The position numbers and the translations under genes were made by a program. The notes under the pieces are model-generated. The model was not told where the DNA came from. It worked only from the letters and a program-made list of their open reading frames with translations, and searched no databases. From Rhizobium sp. ZPR4 (GTDB taxonomy: Bacteria; Pseudomonadota; Alphaproteobacteria; Rhizobiales; Rhizobiaceae), in NCBI RefSeq assembly GCF_040215725.1, contig NZ_CP157969.1:124001-188000 (forward strand): 64,000 nucleotides of DNA, given 5' to 3'. Shown here piece by piece: positions 44,202-52,719 of this stretch; the first letter of the stretch is position 1; each line of letters begins with the position of its first letter.

Positions 44202-45020
44202 ATGACGATGGAGGCTGTACGGGCGGTCAGCCTGAAACAGGTGGCGATTTCCTTTGAAATGGCCGGCAAGGCACGGTTCGACGCCGTAGCGGCGACCAAT
44301 CTGGATGTAGAGGCGCATGAGTTCGTGGCCATTGTCGGCCCGACGGGTTGCGGTAAATCCACGCTTCTGAACGCGGCGGCTGGCCTTTTGACGCCGGCCT
44401 CCGGCACGGTCGAAGTCTTCGGCCAACCGCTGAAGGCAATCAATCGGCAGGCAGGCTATCTCTTCCAGCAGGATTCGCTGATGCCGTGGAAAACGGTTCT
44501 CGAGAATGTTGCGATCGGACTCGAGATCGCGGGAACGGATACGACCGAGGCAAGAAGGATCGCCCGCGATTGGCTGGGGCGTGTCGGCCTTGCGACATTT
44601 GCCGATCGTTTCCCACGAATGCTCTCCGGCGGCCAGCGCAAGCGCGTCGGTCTCGCCCAGGTGCTCATCCGCAATCCGAAACTGCTCCTGATGGACGAGC
44701 CTTTCGGACCGCTCGACGCGCAGACACGCCTCATCATGGGCGACCTCCTGCTCAAGCTCTGGTCCGAGGACCGCAAGGCCGTGCTATTCGTTACGCACGA
44801 TCTCGATGAGGCTATTGGCCTTGCCGACCGCGTTGTCATCATGTCAGCCGGTCCGAAATCCCGCATCATCGGCGATTTCAAGGTGCCTTTGGAGCGACCG
44901 CGCGATATCGGCGAGATACGCCACGATCCCGTCTTCAACCGGCTTCATCGCGATATCTGGCAGGCGCTGCGCGATGAAGTGATGACGGCCTATCGCCAGA
45001 GCAGTGGGGAGGTCGCATGA
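44202..45020 (+). CDS. ABC transporter ATPase, SsuB/TauB/NrtD type
   Basis: A 272-residue ATPase with Walker A GPTGCGKST, Q-loop LFQQDSLMPWK, signature MLSGGQRKR, Walker B LLLMDEPFGPLDAQT and H-loop FVTHDLDEAIGLADRV. The MPWKTV and DEA-A-L patterns mark the nitrate/sulfonate/taurine/pyrimidine family. ATG 44202 follows GGGAGGA at a longer-than-usual distance, with AAGG closer. It overlaps the permease gene by four bases (ATGA). Confidence 0.93.
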   Translation: MTMEAVRAVSLKQVAISFEMAGKARFDAVAATNLDVEAHEFVAIVGPTGCGKSTLLNAAAGLLTPASGTVEVFGQPLKAINRQAGYLFQQDSLMPWKTVLENVAIGLEIAGTDTTEARRIARDWLGRVGLATFADRFPRMLSGGQRKRVGLAQVLIRNPKLLLMDEPFGPLDAQTRLIMGDLLLKLWSEDRKAVLFVTHDLDEAIGLADRVVIMSAGPKSRIIGDFKVPLERPRDIGEIRHDPVFNRLHRDIWQALRDEVMTAYRQSSGEVA

Positions 45021-45787
45021 ACCGCTCCCTCCTTCTCCTGCTGCAGATCCTGGTGGCGCTTGTCATTCTGGTCCTTTGGCATCTTGCAACAAATACCAGC
45101 CTCTTTGGCAACCCGAAGACCATATCCTTTTTCTTTGCCGATCCGCTCAAGGTCGCGCAGCGTGTCATCCAATGGTTCGCCAGCGGATCGATCTGGTATC
45201 ATCTCTGGATTACCTTATCGGAATCGATCCTCGCTTTCCTGCTCGGCGCCTTCGGCGGCATCGTCTTCGGCTTCTGGTTCGCGCGCCGGCCGCTGATCGC
45301 CGCGGTGTTCGATCCTTACGTGAAAGCGGCAAACGCGCTGCCTCGCGTCGTTCTCGCCCCGATCTTCGCGCTCTGGTTCGGCCTCGGCATCTGGTCCAAG
45401 GTCGCGCTTGGCATCACGCTGGTTTTCTTCATCGTCTTCTTCAACGTCTATCAAGGCGTCAAGGAAGTCAGCCAGCCGGTCCTGTCCAATGCCCGCATGC
45501 TTGGCATGAACGAGCGCCAGCTGCTGCGCCATGTCTATTTGCCCTCCGCACTTTCCTGGGTGTTTTCCAGCCTGCATACCTCGGTAGGTTTTGCCGTCGT
45601 CGGCGCGGTCGTCGGTGAATATTTGGGCTCTGCCGCGGGTCTCGGCTATCTCATCCAGCAGGCCGAGGGTGTTTTTGACGTGACGGGCGTCTTTGCGGGC
45701 ATGGTAGTTCTGACCGCCTTTGTCCTGCTCGTGGACTGGGCGATGACGATGGTCGAACGGCGCCTGCTGGCCTGGCGCGGCCAGTAG
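45017..45787 (+). CDS. ABC transporter permease, SsuC/TauC type
   Basis: A 256-residue inner-membrane permease with six hydrophobic segments. The coupling loop contains NARMLGMNERQLLRHVYLPSALSWVFSSLHTSVGFAVVGAVVGEYLGSAAGLGYLIQQA, diagnostic for the family. It is coupled to the ATPase gene and followed 35 bases later by the binding-protein gene. Confidence 0.93.
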   Translation: MNRSLLLLLQILVALVILVLWHLATNTSLFGNPKTISFFFADPLKVAQRVIQWFASGSIWYHLWITLSESILAFLLGAFGGIVFGFWFARRPLIAAVFDPYVKAANALPRVVLAPIFALWFGLGIWSKVALGITLVFFIVFFNVYQGVKEVSQPVLSNARMLGMNERQLLRHVYLPSALSWVFSSLHTSVGFAVVGAVVGEYLGSAAGLGYLIQQAEGVFDVTGVFAGMVVLTAFVLLVDWAMTMVERRLLAWRGQ

Positions 45788-45822
45788 CACATGGAAAATA
45801 GTGAAGTGGAGGAAAAAGGAAC

Positions 45823-46854
45823 ATGGAACGCAGGACATTTCTGATCGGGACGGCAAGCTTCGGTATCGGCGCGTCGCTTACCGGCATCCTCCCCGCCGCG
45901 GCACAGGATGCGAAACCGGAAAAGCCGGATCTGTTGATCGGTGTCGGCGGCAAGCCGCTGCTCTATTACCTGCCGCTGACCATCGCCGAGCGGAAAGGCT
46001 TCTTCAAGGAAGAGGGTCTCAACGTCACCATCAATGATTTCGCCGGCGGTTCGAAGTCGCTCGAAGGCTTGATCGGCGGCTCGCTCGATGTCGTCGCCGG
46101 CGCCTATGAACACACGATCCGTATGCAGAACAAGGGGCAGGATATCGTCGCGATCTGCAATCTCGGCCGCTTCCCGGGCATCGTTATCGCCGTGCGCAAG
46201 GATCTCGCCGGCGAGATCAAGTCGATGGCCGATATGAAGGGTCGCAAGATCGGCGTGACCGCGCCAGGCTCCTCGACGGCGCTGATGTTCCAATATGCCA
46301 TGCTGAAGAACGGATTGAAGACCGACGATGCGTCGCTGATCGGCGTCGGCGGCGGAGCCGGCGCGGTTGCCGCGGTCAAGAGCGGTCAGATCGACGGTCT
46401 TTCCCACCTCGATCCGGTTATCGCGCAGCTGCAATATGACGGCGACATCACCGTCCTTCTGGATACCCGCACCGAAGCCGGCACCCGCGCGCTTTTCGGC
46501 GGCCCGAACCCGGCCGCGACCGTCTACATCAAGCGCGAATTTGCTAAAGAGAATCCGATCACCACGCAGCGGACGGTCAATGCCTTCATGAAGGCATTGA
46601 AATGGATCGCGACGGCAAGCCCCGAAGATGTCGCCGGCGTCGTGCCGGAAGAGTACCTGCTCGGCAATCGTGACCTCTATATGCAGGCCTTCAAGAATTC
46701 CAAGGAAATGTATTCCCCGGACGGCATGGTCACGATGGAAGGCTATAATTCCATGATGGGCGTCTTGAAGACGCTCGATCCCGAACTCGCCAATGCCGAC
46801 GTGCCCTTCGACAAGACATTCGATCCGACCTTCGCAAAGGCCGCAAAGACCTGA
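45823..46854 (+). CDS. NMT1/SsuA-like ABC transporter substrate-binding protein
   Basis: A 343-residue periplasmic protein. The signal peptide starts MERRTFLIGTASFGIG and looks like a Tat signal (R-R-x-F-L). The mature part has YLPLTIAERKGFFKEEGLNVTINDFAGGSKSLEGLIGGSLDVVAG and GRKIGVTAPGSSTALMFQYAM, typical of NMT1/SsuA/TauA proteins. GGAGG lies before the start. The substrate is unknown; the family covers sulfonates, thiamine pyrimidines, aromatic acids and others. Confidence 0.9.
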   Translation: MERRTFLIGTASFGIGASLTGILPAAAQDAKPEKPDLLIGVGGKPLLYYLPLTIAERKGFFKEEGLNVTINDFAGGSKSLEGLIGGSLDVVAGAYEHTIRMQNKGQDIVAICNLGRFPGIVIAVRKDLAGEIKSMADMKGRKIGVTAPGSSTALMFQYAMLKNGLKTDDASLIGVGGGAGAVAAVKSGQIDGLSHLDPVIAQLQYDGDITVLLDTRTEAGTRALFGGPNPAATVYIKREFAKENPITTQRTVNAFMKALKWIATASPEDVAGVVPEEYLLGNRDLYMQAFKNSKEMYSPDGMVTMEGYNSMMGVLKTLDPELANADVPFDKTFDPTFAKAAKT

Positions 46855-46864
46855 TGGAAGCAAC

Positions 46865-46896
46865 AGGCGTGGCCGGCATTTTGGCCGGGCACGCCT
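46865..46896 (+). terminator. Terminator-like hairpin after the ABC transporter operon
   Basis: AGGCGTGGCCGGC and GCCGGGCACGCCT form a 13-position stem with one mismatch around a 6-base loop, ten bases after the binding-protein stop. No T-run follows, so it may be Rho-assisted. Confidence 0.55.
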
Positions 46897-47203
46897 GACC
46901 CCCGACAGCTCGGGGTGATCGAACCGAAATCTCTGTCAGATTGAGCAAGCGTCGACGGGCCAGCGTGATGCTTACGGGGGAAGCTTTCGCCTATCGATCT
47001 AGCCGCCTGTTGCATTTGCACACCGAGCGATGAGGACGGCAACTAAAAGCTCGCATCCCTCTCGAAAAAATCAACCGGAGGCCTAGATCAGGCGTTGTAG
47101 TGTGATCGGAAGTGTTGCGAGGCTATGTCGCCCGTGCCTTTTGGCGGCTTTGTTCGTCGTCAAATGCCGGAGTTCAAGCGGAAACTTATGGAGTACCAAT
47201 GGC
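46897..47203. other. Gene-free stretch before the exported-protein island
   Basis: No convincing gene on either strand. The stretch ends with a GGAG about ten bases before the start of the next gene. It presumably holds the promoter of the 47204 gene; no clear -35/-10 or operator is visible. Confidence 0.4.
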
Positions 47204-47857
47204 ATGGCTTCACTTGCCAAAGTGTTTCGGGCGCCCGTCCTAATTGCCTTGTTTATCCTCTCCTTCGCGCTTTCCCCTACATGGGCCGATGATGCCGGCC
47301 AATCATCAAGCGGGACTCAGCTCCCGCGGCCGACGAGCAGCTACACGGCGACCTCGGCGGATGGCGTACCGGTAAAATTGAACTACTTCTCTCCGCAAGA
47401 CGGTATCGCGGTCGTCTTCGTCATCGGCGAAACGGGCCAACCTTTGAAGACGCTTCCATCCATCGAAGAACAGGGCAAGCTCCTGGATGGCTTGCTAAGC
47501 CAGTTGGTCAGCGAACATAAAGACTTGCCGGCGACCTTTCCCCTCTTCCTGACGGGAACCAAGGATAGCTTGACGACGGAGCTGGTGGCGAAGCTGCACG
47601 ACAAGGACGCCAACTGGAATCCGAAGACCGGTCAACCGAAGCGCGGCCATTTCAATGATGTTGTAACGGCCGAGCTCAACACGATCCTTCAGTCGTCACC
47701 CGTCGCCCAGGCTTTCCAGTCCCATGGCTACAAGCTGGAGCTGACGGATATCGAAAAGATCGAAATGCAAGTTCCCGCCAAGAAAGGCGATGGAAAATAT
47801 CCGCAATACATCAACTCAATGGATATAGACGCGACCAAAATATCAACCGGAGGATGA
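47204..47857 (+). CDS. Exported protein of unknown function, paired with the amidase-like gene
   Basis: A 217-residue protein I do not recognise. A clear signal peptide (VFRAPVLIALFILSFALSPTWA) is followed by a short Ser/Thr-rich linker and a globular domain with VPVKLNYFSPQDGIAVVFVIGETGQPL and a charged C-terminal part rich in Lys and Asp. It has no Cys lipobox after the signal. Its stop is six bases before the amidase-like gene, so the two are almost surely co-transcribed. A periplasmic immunity or partner protein for that amidase is one possibility; this is inferred from position only. ATG 47204 gives the best signal peptide; longer frames start without one. Confidence 0.6.
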   Translation: MASLAKVFRAPVLIALFILSFALSPTWADDAGQSSSGTQLPRPTSSYTATSADGVPVKLNYFSPQDGIAVVFVIGETGQPLKTLPSIEEQGKLLDGLLSQLVSEHKDLPATFPLFLTGTKDSLTTELVAKLHDKDANWNPKTGQPKRGHFNDVVTAELNTILQSSPVAQAFQSHGYKLELTDIEKIEMQVPAKKGDGKYPQYINSMDIDATKISTGG

Positions 47858-47863
47858 CGTAAG

Positions 47864-48427
47864 ATGAATCAACAGGTACGTTCTCATTTGAGACCCTCTT
47901 TCGATGATCTGGTAAAGAATTATCCCGACCCGAGACGGGTCAAGTTGAAGCCCCTGAAGGAAATTATCGGCGGCGGTCTTACGACGGACTGGGCGATGAA
48001 CAGTATCAGCGATAGCTGCACCCTTCGCATGAGCCGCGCATTTAATTATGGTTCCAGCTATCAGATTCCGGCCCATTTTCCGGGCTTGAGAACCTTGGCG
48101 GGCAAAGATGGATTGCGCTATGCCTATGCGGTTCAGGAATTTCACAAGTGGCTGAAGCAGCGTCTCGGCGCTCCTGACCTCATCGTGAAAGGCAAGCCCG
48201 TCAGCCGCGACAGTTTTGCCGGCAAGAAGGGGATTATCATTTTCGATATCGTCTTCGGACCGAATCCGGATGGCACGCGCGCCCTTGGCCATGCCGATCT
48301 ATGGGACGGCCAGACCTTCTATGACGAGCTCGACGGTACCAGCAGACCGGACCGTGACTTCTTCACCATAGCCGATGGCGTCTCGCTCTGGATTTGCCCC
48401 GGAACGACGAATTTGGCCAGTCGCTGA
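47864..48427 (+). CDS. Tae4-like peptidoglycan amidase (type VI effector family)
   Basis: A 187-residue protein with no signal peptide. SDSCTLRMSRAFNYGSSYQIP at 49-69, with candidate nucleophile Cys52, and KKGIIIFDIVF plus LGHADLWDG at 141-149, with His143, match the order and surroundings of the Tae4 NlpC/P60-type amidases that cut the gamma-D-Glu-mDAP bond of peptidoglycan. The length and lack of export signal are as in Tae4 effectors. No type VI secretion genes, VgrG or PAAR gene are in the window. It follows the unknown exported gene by six bases. Substrate and delivery route are inferred from the family. Confidence 0.72.
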   Translation: MNQQVRSHLRPSFDDLVKNYPDPRRVKLKPLKEIIGGGLTTDWAMNSISDSCTLRMSRAFNYGSSYQIPAHFPGLRTLAGKDGLRYAYAVQEFHKWLKQRLGAPDLIVKGKPVSRDSFAGKKGIIIFDIVFGPNPDGTRALGHADLWDGQTFYDELDGTSRPDRDFFTIADGVSLWICPGTTNLASR

Positions 48428-48920
48428 CAAAACTGTTCGCTCGAAGAATAGTCCCGCCAATCCAAGAAAACCGCCACCGGGGAGAAGCAAGATCCCGGGG
48501 CCGTTATTGGGCGGCCTTACAAGAAGAGCGGCTTCCGTCGCCCATGGAAGCTGCCAAGCGAATAAATTCACCCACGGGCTGGCGAGGCTAGCCAAACCAT
48601 CTTTCCGGGTCCAGCTAGAGGCAATCCTCACCGACCTGGAAATGAAACGCCTGCCTCAAGAGATTTTCCGACAGCCGCCGGCAACTGTAATGAGCAGCTG
48701 CCCTGCCACCACGACTAGCCAGCAGTTCGTGGCTCCGGTTGCTGTTTCCGGATGCGAACCACAAGTCACCTCATTGGCTCCTGGCAGCGAAGAATTTTTT
48801 CAAATTGACCGACGGGTTTCGATCGCATGCACGTTCAAGCAGCGCAAGATCTGACGAGAACCTGAATGACAAGGTTTGTTGAGGTCCAGGCAGGCTGCGG
48901 TCCGATACTGGAGAATGAGG
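48428..48920. other. Gene-poor stretch, possibly with eroded sequence
   Basis: In these 493 bases no frame on either strand shows a ribosome site plus family-like protein. A minus-strand frame near 48430-48520 has a hydrophobic stretch resembling a sorting tail, but it has no proper gene around it. The sequence may contain remnants of a lost gene, such as an immunity gene for the amidase. Confidence 0.35.
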
Positions 48921-49913
48921 ATGGTTGCATCATTCAAAACGCCAGTGGGCCAGAAGCGGATATATCCGACAATGCTCCTCGGCATGTTGTTCGTCTTCGC
49001 CTTTCCCATCGCGGTACGCGCGGAAACCTGCACGGTCCCACCGCCAATTTCTGCCATCGATCCACCCGGTTTCTACGATGATCCCGATGGCTATGGCCGA
49101 GCGATAAAACCGCTGCACGTCTTCATCGAAAAGGTGAATAAGGCAGCCGATAGCGGCGACAAAGCGTGCCTGGTCGAGCTTCTGGGTATTTGGGCGCGTG
49201 CGAATGCCTTGATGGCACCGATCAAGGGCTATCAGGGATATTGTGAGCGCTCATGGGCAGGAACTGACTTTGCCTTGGCTCTCCTCAGATTCTTTCCCCA
49301 GTCAAAGAACGATGCGCCCGCTGTTCCGCCGGCTATCTCGAAATGGCTTATCGAGATAGCCGGCGGAACGCGGGATGCGAATGCCATCAACCGCCTGCAC
49401 AACAATCTGGTTTACTGGGCAGGCCTGAATCTCACGGCAATAGGAACGCTGACGAAACGGCCCGACCTCATCGACGCCGGCATTGCTCGTGCGCGCGAGG
49501 GTATCAAGGATATCCAGCCGAACGGCACATTGGAACGCGAGTTGAAACGTGGAGACCGAGCACTTCATTATCATAATTTTGCGCTCATCCCGCTGGTTTT
49601 CACCGCGGAGTTGGCGCAAGCGCGGCATGTTGACCTCTATTCGGAAAACAACGGGGCTATTCGACATCTGGCAAATGTGATGATCGATGCAGTGCTCAGC
49701 CAAAGCAGCTTCTCAGCCTATACTTCCACTCCACAACATCTTTTCCCTTGGACTTTTGCCGGCGATCTCGCCTGGATGGAGCCATATCAGGCTCGCTTCC
49801 GCGATCCACGATTGGTGGCCCTGATTGCTCAGCGGCGGCCTTTTATCAACCCACGGCTCGGTGGCAACGTGACGGCCACCTGGAGCGGACGCCCGACAAC
49901 GGAGCATCCCTAG
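48921..49913 (+). CDS. Alginate lyase (PL5)-like exported protein with altered catalytic motif
   Basis: A 330-residue protein. A signal peptide (MLLGMLFVFAFPIAVRA) leads to an alpha/alpha-toroid of the alginate-lyase family. Residues 158-230 (RLHNNLVYWAGLNLTAIG, then LERELKRGDRALHYHNFALIPLVF) align with the AlgL core NNHSYW and ELKRxxRALxYHN. The catalytic His of NNH is Leu163 here, while the Tyr of the RALxYHN block is kept as Tyr217. The protein may thus be inactive on alginate or act on another polymer. ATG 48921 has GGAG at seven bases. The first cysteines (TC, at about 37) could form a disulfide in the periplasm. Confidence 0.7.
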   Translation: MVASFKTPVGQKRIYPTMLLGMLFVFAFPIAVRAETCTVPPPISAIDPPGFYDDPDGYGRAIKPLHVFIEKVNKAADSGDKACLVELLGIWARANALMAPIKGYQGYCERSWAGTDFALALLRFFPQSKNDAPAVPPAISKWLIEIAGGTRDANAINRLHNNLVYWAGLNLTAIGTLTKRPDLIDAGIARAREGIKDIQPNGTLERELKRGDRALHYHNFALIPLVFTAELAQARHVDLYSENNGAIRHLANVMIDAVLSQSSFSAYTSTPQHLFPWTFAGDLAWMEPYQARFRDPRLVALIAQRRPFINPRLGGNVTATWSGRPTTEHP

Positions 49914-49983
49914 TGGTGATATCCGGAACAACCCGATCAACCGGCGCTTCAGCCCCATCTGAGATGGTCAATGGAGAATCAGC

Positions 49984-50844
49984 ATGCATTTAACACGTCG
50001 GCAGTTTGCCATTCTGGCCTGCGCTTTGACGGTTCCGGCAGGCCGAGGCGCTGCGGCAAGTGAAGATAACGCAGTATTCTGGCAAGCGAATCTGGCAGAT
50101 CGATCAATCGCCATCTTCGGCTATGAACGCATCAGTGCCGCACTGGTATCCGACATCGTTCGCGATGGAGAGCGGATATCCGATCAGGCAAGTTCAGTCT
50201 ATACCGACATCGGCCCGAACGCCCCGCACTTGAAGTACTCAACGAATATAAAACAAGTGCCACCGGTTCTTCCCGATTTGACACCAGCGGATGCAGACGA
50301 TCTACGCCGCATTATACCGGCCGCAGCAGGTTCCCCGGTTGAACGTCTTCCAGGATACGTAGTGGCCTTGCTGCTGATGGGCGAAGGACAACACTCATGG
50401 GCGCCAAGCGTCGAGGGTGTGATCATGGATCATGTCCGCTCCGGTGGAAAGCAAATCTCCCCGCTGATAAGCGATACCGACCTGATGTCGATATGGTCGC
50501 CACCCGATACTTTCACACTGAAAGCAGTTGGTGCACATCAAATCGGCTATCTTCTCGAAAAACGCCGCCAGCTGGGGCCTATCGGTGGCTATATGGAAAC
50601 ACTTTACAGGCAACGGCGTGTATCTGAGATCACGCAGTTGCGAGAGGAAATAGCCAAAGAAGGAGTGGTCAGTCCGCTTGGTTCTCTGGCAGGTCCGCAA
50701 TTCAAGGCGCTACTTCTGAAGCAGGTCTTGAAAATTGACTCGACGAAGAATTTTCTCCTTCTTCCCCTGGCCGTCTTACTAGGTAATGACGGCATCCTGG
50801 AACTCATGAAATCAAACGGCTTTCAGATAACTGCATTGGCATAG
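49984..50844 (+). CDS. Exported protein, possibly TraB/GumN-like
   Basis: A 286-residue protein. It begins MHLTRRQFAILACALTVPAGRGAAA, a Tat-like signal (RRQFA). The mature part (FWQANLADRSIAIFGYERISAALVSDIVRDGERISDQASSVYTDIG) has a weak likeness to the start of TraB/PrgY/GumN proteins, which carry G-x-x-H and GxxxE motifs; those motifs are not clearly conserved. The rest is helical. GGAGA precedes the ATG. I do not recognise a function; it is part of a run of exported proteins on this strand. Confidence 0.6.
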   Translation: MHLTRRQFAILACALTVPAGRGAAASEDNAVFWQANLADRSIAIFGYERISAALVSDIVRDGERISDQASSVYTDIGPNAPHLKYSTNIKQVPPVLPDLTPADADDLRRIIPAAAGSPVERLPGYVVALLLMGEGQHSWAPSVEGVIMDHVRSGGKQISPLISDTDLMSIWSPPDTFTLKAVGAHQIGYLLEKRRQLGPIGGYMETLYRQRRVSEITQLREEIAKEGVVSPLGSLAGPQFKALLLKQVLKIDSTKNFLLLPLAVLLGNDGILELMKSNGFQITALA

Positions 50845-50909
50845 TGCTGCCGGTGCCTGTGAGAGCCGCGTGCTCCATCGAAGTATTTATCCCATTGGAG
50901 GACTATCTG

Positions 50910-51575
50910 ATGTCAGCAATCATGAACCGCCGCGATCTCTGCCTGTATCTATCTGCATTGGCTACGGGTATGCTTGAACCCAAATTCGCCTCTGCTCAAG
51001 ACAAGGCAAATAGCACATCGACAGCTTACTTGTATTTCTCACAACCGATCGACGACAAATCGACACTTAGCCTGACAAACGGATTGATCGACCTGAGAGC
51101 TAAGGGATATAAAATAATATACCTTATGCTGAATTCCAATGGCGGGAACATATCATCTGGAATTGCCTTATATCACATGCTGTCTGCCATGGATATAACG
51201 ATCAATACATATGCTATTTCCAATGTTGATTCGGCAGCAATTCTCTTGTTTTTAGCCGGAAAGGAAAGAGTTGCAAATAAAGAGTCTCTGTTTGCATTTC
51301 ACTCCGCCAGAGAAGACTTCAGCAATGAAAAGCTTACTCCGGACGAGATCACCGAGAGATCAAATGTACTTGAGATCGACAATGATCGAATGAAGGAAAT
51401 ATTCAAGGAGCGACTTACACTCGGCGACAAGCAATACGGCGATTTCTTCGGCCCGCAGCTCCGGTTCGTAAGACCGCAGGAGGCATTAAGCATCGGCCTG
51501 GCAACGCGGATCGGTGAGATAAGCATGCAACCACATGACGGCCTCTATTATGTTCAGTCCTCTGCCGGCAAGTAA
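50910..51575 (+). CDS. Exported ClpP-like serine protease
   Basis: A 221-residue protein. A Tat-like signal (MNRRDLCLYLSALATG) is followed by a ClpP/crotonase-fold domain: YFSQPIDDKSTLSLTNGLIDL, LMLNSNGGNISSGIALYHMLSAM with the oxyanion GG, VDSAA with candidate nucleophile Ser108, and LFAFHSA with His131; FVRPQEALSIGLATRIGEI is the usual C-terminal ClpP strand. ClpP is normally cytosolic and pairs with an ATPase; an exported version has no obvious partner. Base composition is clearly more AT-rich than in neighbours, which suggests transfer. GGAGG lies eight bases before ATG 50910. Confidence 0.75.
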   Translation: MSAIMNRRDLCLYLSALATGMLEPKFASAQDKANSTSTAYLYFSQPIDDKSTLSLTNGLIDLRAKGYKIIYLMLNSNGGNISSGIALYHMLSAMDITINTYAISNVDSAAILLFLAGKERVANKESLFAFHSAREDFSNEKLTPDEITERSNVLEIDNDRMKEIFKERLTLGDKQYGDFFGPQLRFVRPQEALSIGLATRIGEISMQPHDGLYYVQSSAGK

Positions 51576-51690
51576 CTTTGATGAAACATGGCCCCGTTCG
51601 CGGCAATCAAAAGCGCCGCCGCTTTATCGCGGAATGACAATCCGAACGCGATGCCGACCGGCTGGCGCATTTTACCGAGGTTGACCGACA

Positions 51691-52719
51691 ATGAGTGGAA
51701 AGACGCGTTCAATCCTGTCGATTTTCCTCCTTTGGTGGCAAACCGCCGCTGTACTCGTCATGCTCTTTTCGGGTGCAGCTCGTGCTGAAGATCATGCGTT
51801 CGTCGGCTTTCAGGAGATAACCGTTCCGAACGGCAGCGAACCTCCGTTGCACGCTGGCATCTGGTATCCGACGCTTGCCCCACCCCGGGAGACACGTTTG
51901 GAGACCTTCACCCAATTGGTGGCGCCGGATGGCGCGATTGCCGGACGCGCCTTGCCACTGGTCGTCATTTCTCATGGCGGGGCGGGATCGTTCGCCGGCC
52001 ATTACGACACCGCCCTTGCGCTTGCCCAAGCAGGCTTCGTCGTTGCCGCGGTCGACCATGCGGGGGACACTTTCGACGATCAGCGACAGGTGCTGAAACT
52101 GTGGCGGCGGCCACAACAGCTGAATCGCCTGATCACCTTCATCCTCGACGATTGGCGGGATCATGCTCACGTTGACTCCGGGCGGATAGGCGCCTTCGGT
52201 TTCTCGAATGGCGGTTTCACCGTACTCGTGGCTGCTGGAGGGAAACCCGATCTGAGCCTGATCGATCCCTATTGCCGCGATCATCCCACGCATGATCTGT
52301 GCTCCACGCTTATGAACGCCGGCATAAGCTCTGTGGCCGCTTTACCGATTCCTCCCGATGCCTGGCTGCGAGACCAGCGCATCAAGGCGATAGCTGTCGC
52401 CGCTCCGGCATTTGGGTTCACTTTCTCGAACGGCGGTTTGAACGATGTAACGGTTCCGATCCAGCTCTGGCGCGCCGCCGATGACCGCCGTCAACCCAAT
52501 CCCTGGTACGACGAGGCGGTGCGCGCCGCATTGCCTCATCCACCCGAGATGCATGTCGTGGCGGGCGCAGGGCATTATGACTTTCTGCCGCCGTGCAGTG
52601 CGGTACTCGCCAAGCATGCGCCTGCCATATGCGCCGATCCGAATGGCTTCGATCGAGCAGCGTTTCACCGCAGCATGAATGCTCAGCTGATCAACTTCTT
52701 CCGGGCCAAACTCCAATAG
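51691..52719 (+). CDS. Exported alpha/beta hydrolase (dienelactone/PAF-acetylhydrolase-like)
   Basis: A 342-residue protein with a signal peptide (SIFLLWWQTAAVLVMLFSGAARA). The hydrolase core shows LPLVVISHGGAGSFAGHYD (oxyanion His-Gly), RIGAFGFSNGGFTVLVAAGG with nucleophile Ser in G-F-S-N-G, a late Asp region (LWRAADDRRQPNP) and the catalytic His in VVAGAGHYDFLPP. This is the layout of predicted dienelactone-hydrolase/PAF-AH-like esterases common in rhizobia. Two cysteine pairs (DPYCRDHPTHDLC and PPCSAVLAKHAPAIC) suit a disulfide-bonded periplasmic enzyme. Confidence 0.85.
   Translation: MSGKTRSILSIFLLWWQTAAVLVMLFSGAARAEDHAFVGFQEITVPNGSEPPLHAGIWYPTLAPPRETRLETFTQLVAPDGAIAGRALPLVVISHGGAGSFAGHYDTALALAQAGFVVAAVDHAGDTFDDQRQVLKLWRRPQQLNRLITFILDDWRDHAHVDSGRIGAFGFSNGGFTVLVAAGGKPDLSLIDPYCRDHPTHDLCSTLMNAGISSVAALPIPPDAWLRDQRIKAIAVAAPAFGFTFSNGGLNDVTVPIQLWRAADDRRQPNPWYDEAVRAALPHPPEMHVVAGAGHYDFLPPCSAVLAKHAPAICADPNGFDRAAFHRSMNAQLINFFRAKLQ

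Noticed and set aside
48299..48631. Minus-strand frame with a hydrophobic stretch like a PEP-CTERM tail
   Set aside because: It overlaps the amidase-like gene, lacks a signal peptide and ribosome site, and the tail is not at the C-terminus of a credible protein.
48375..48854. 159-codon + strand frame beginning inside the amidase-like gene
   Set aside because: Starts in another frame within a real gene, has no ribosome site and no domain-like pattern; could not be supported as the immunity gene.
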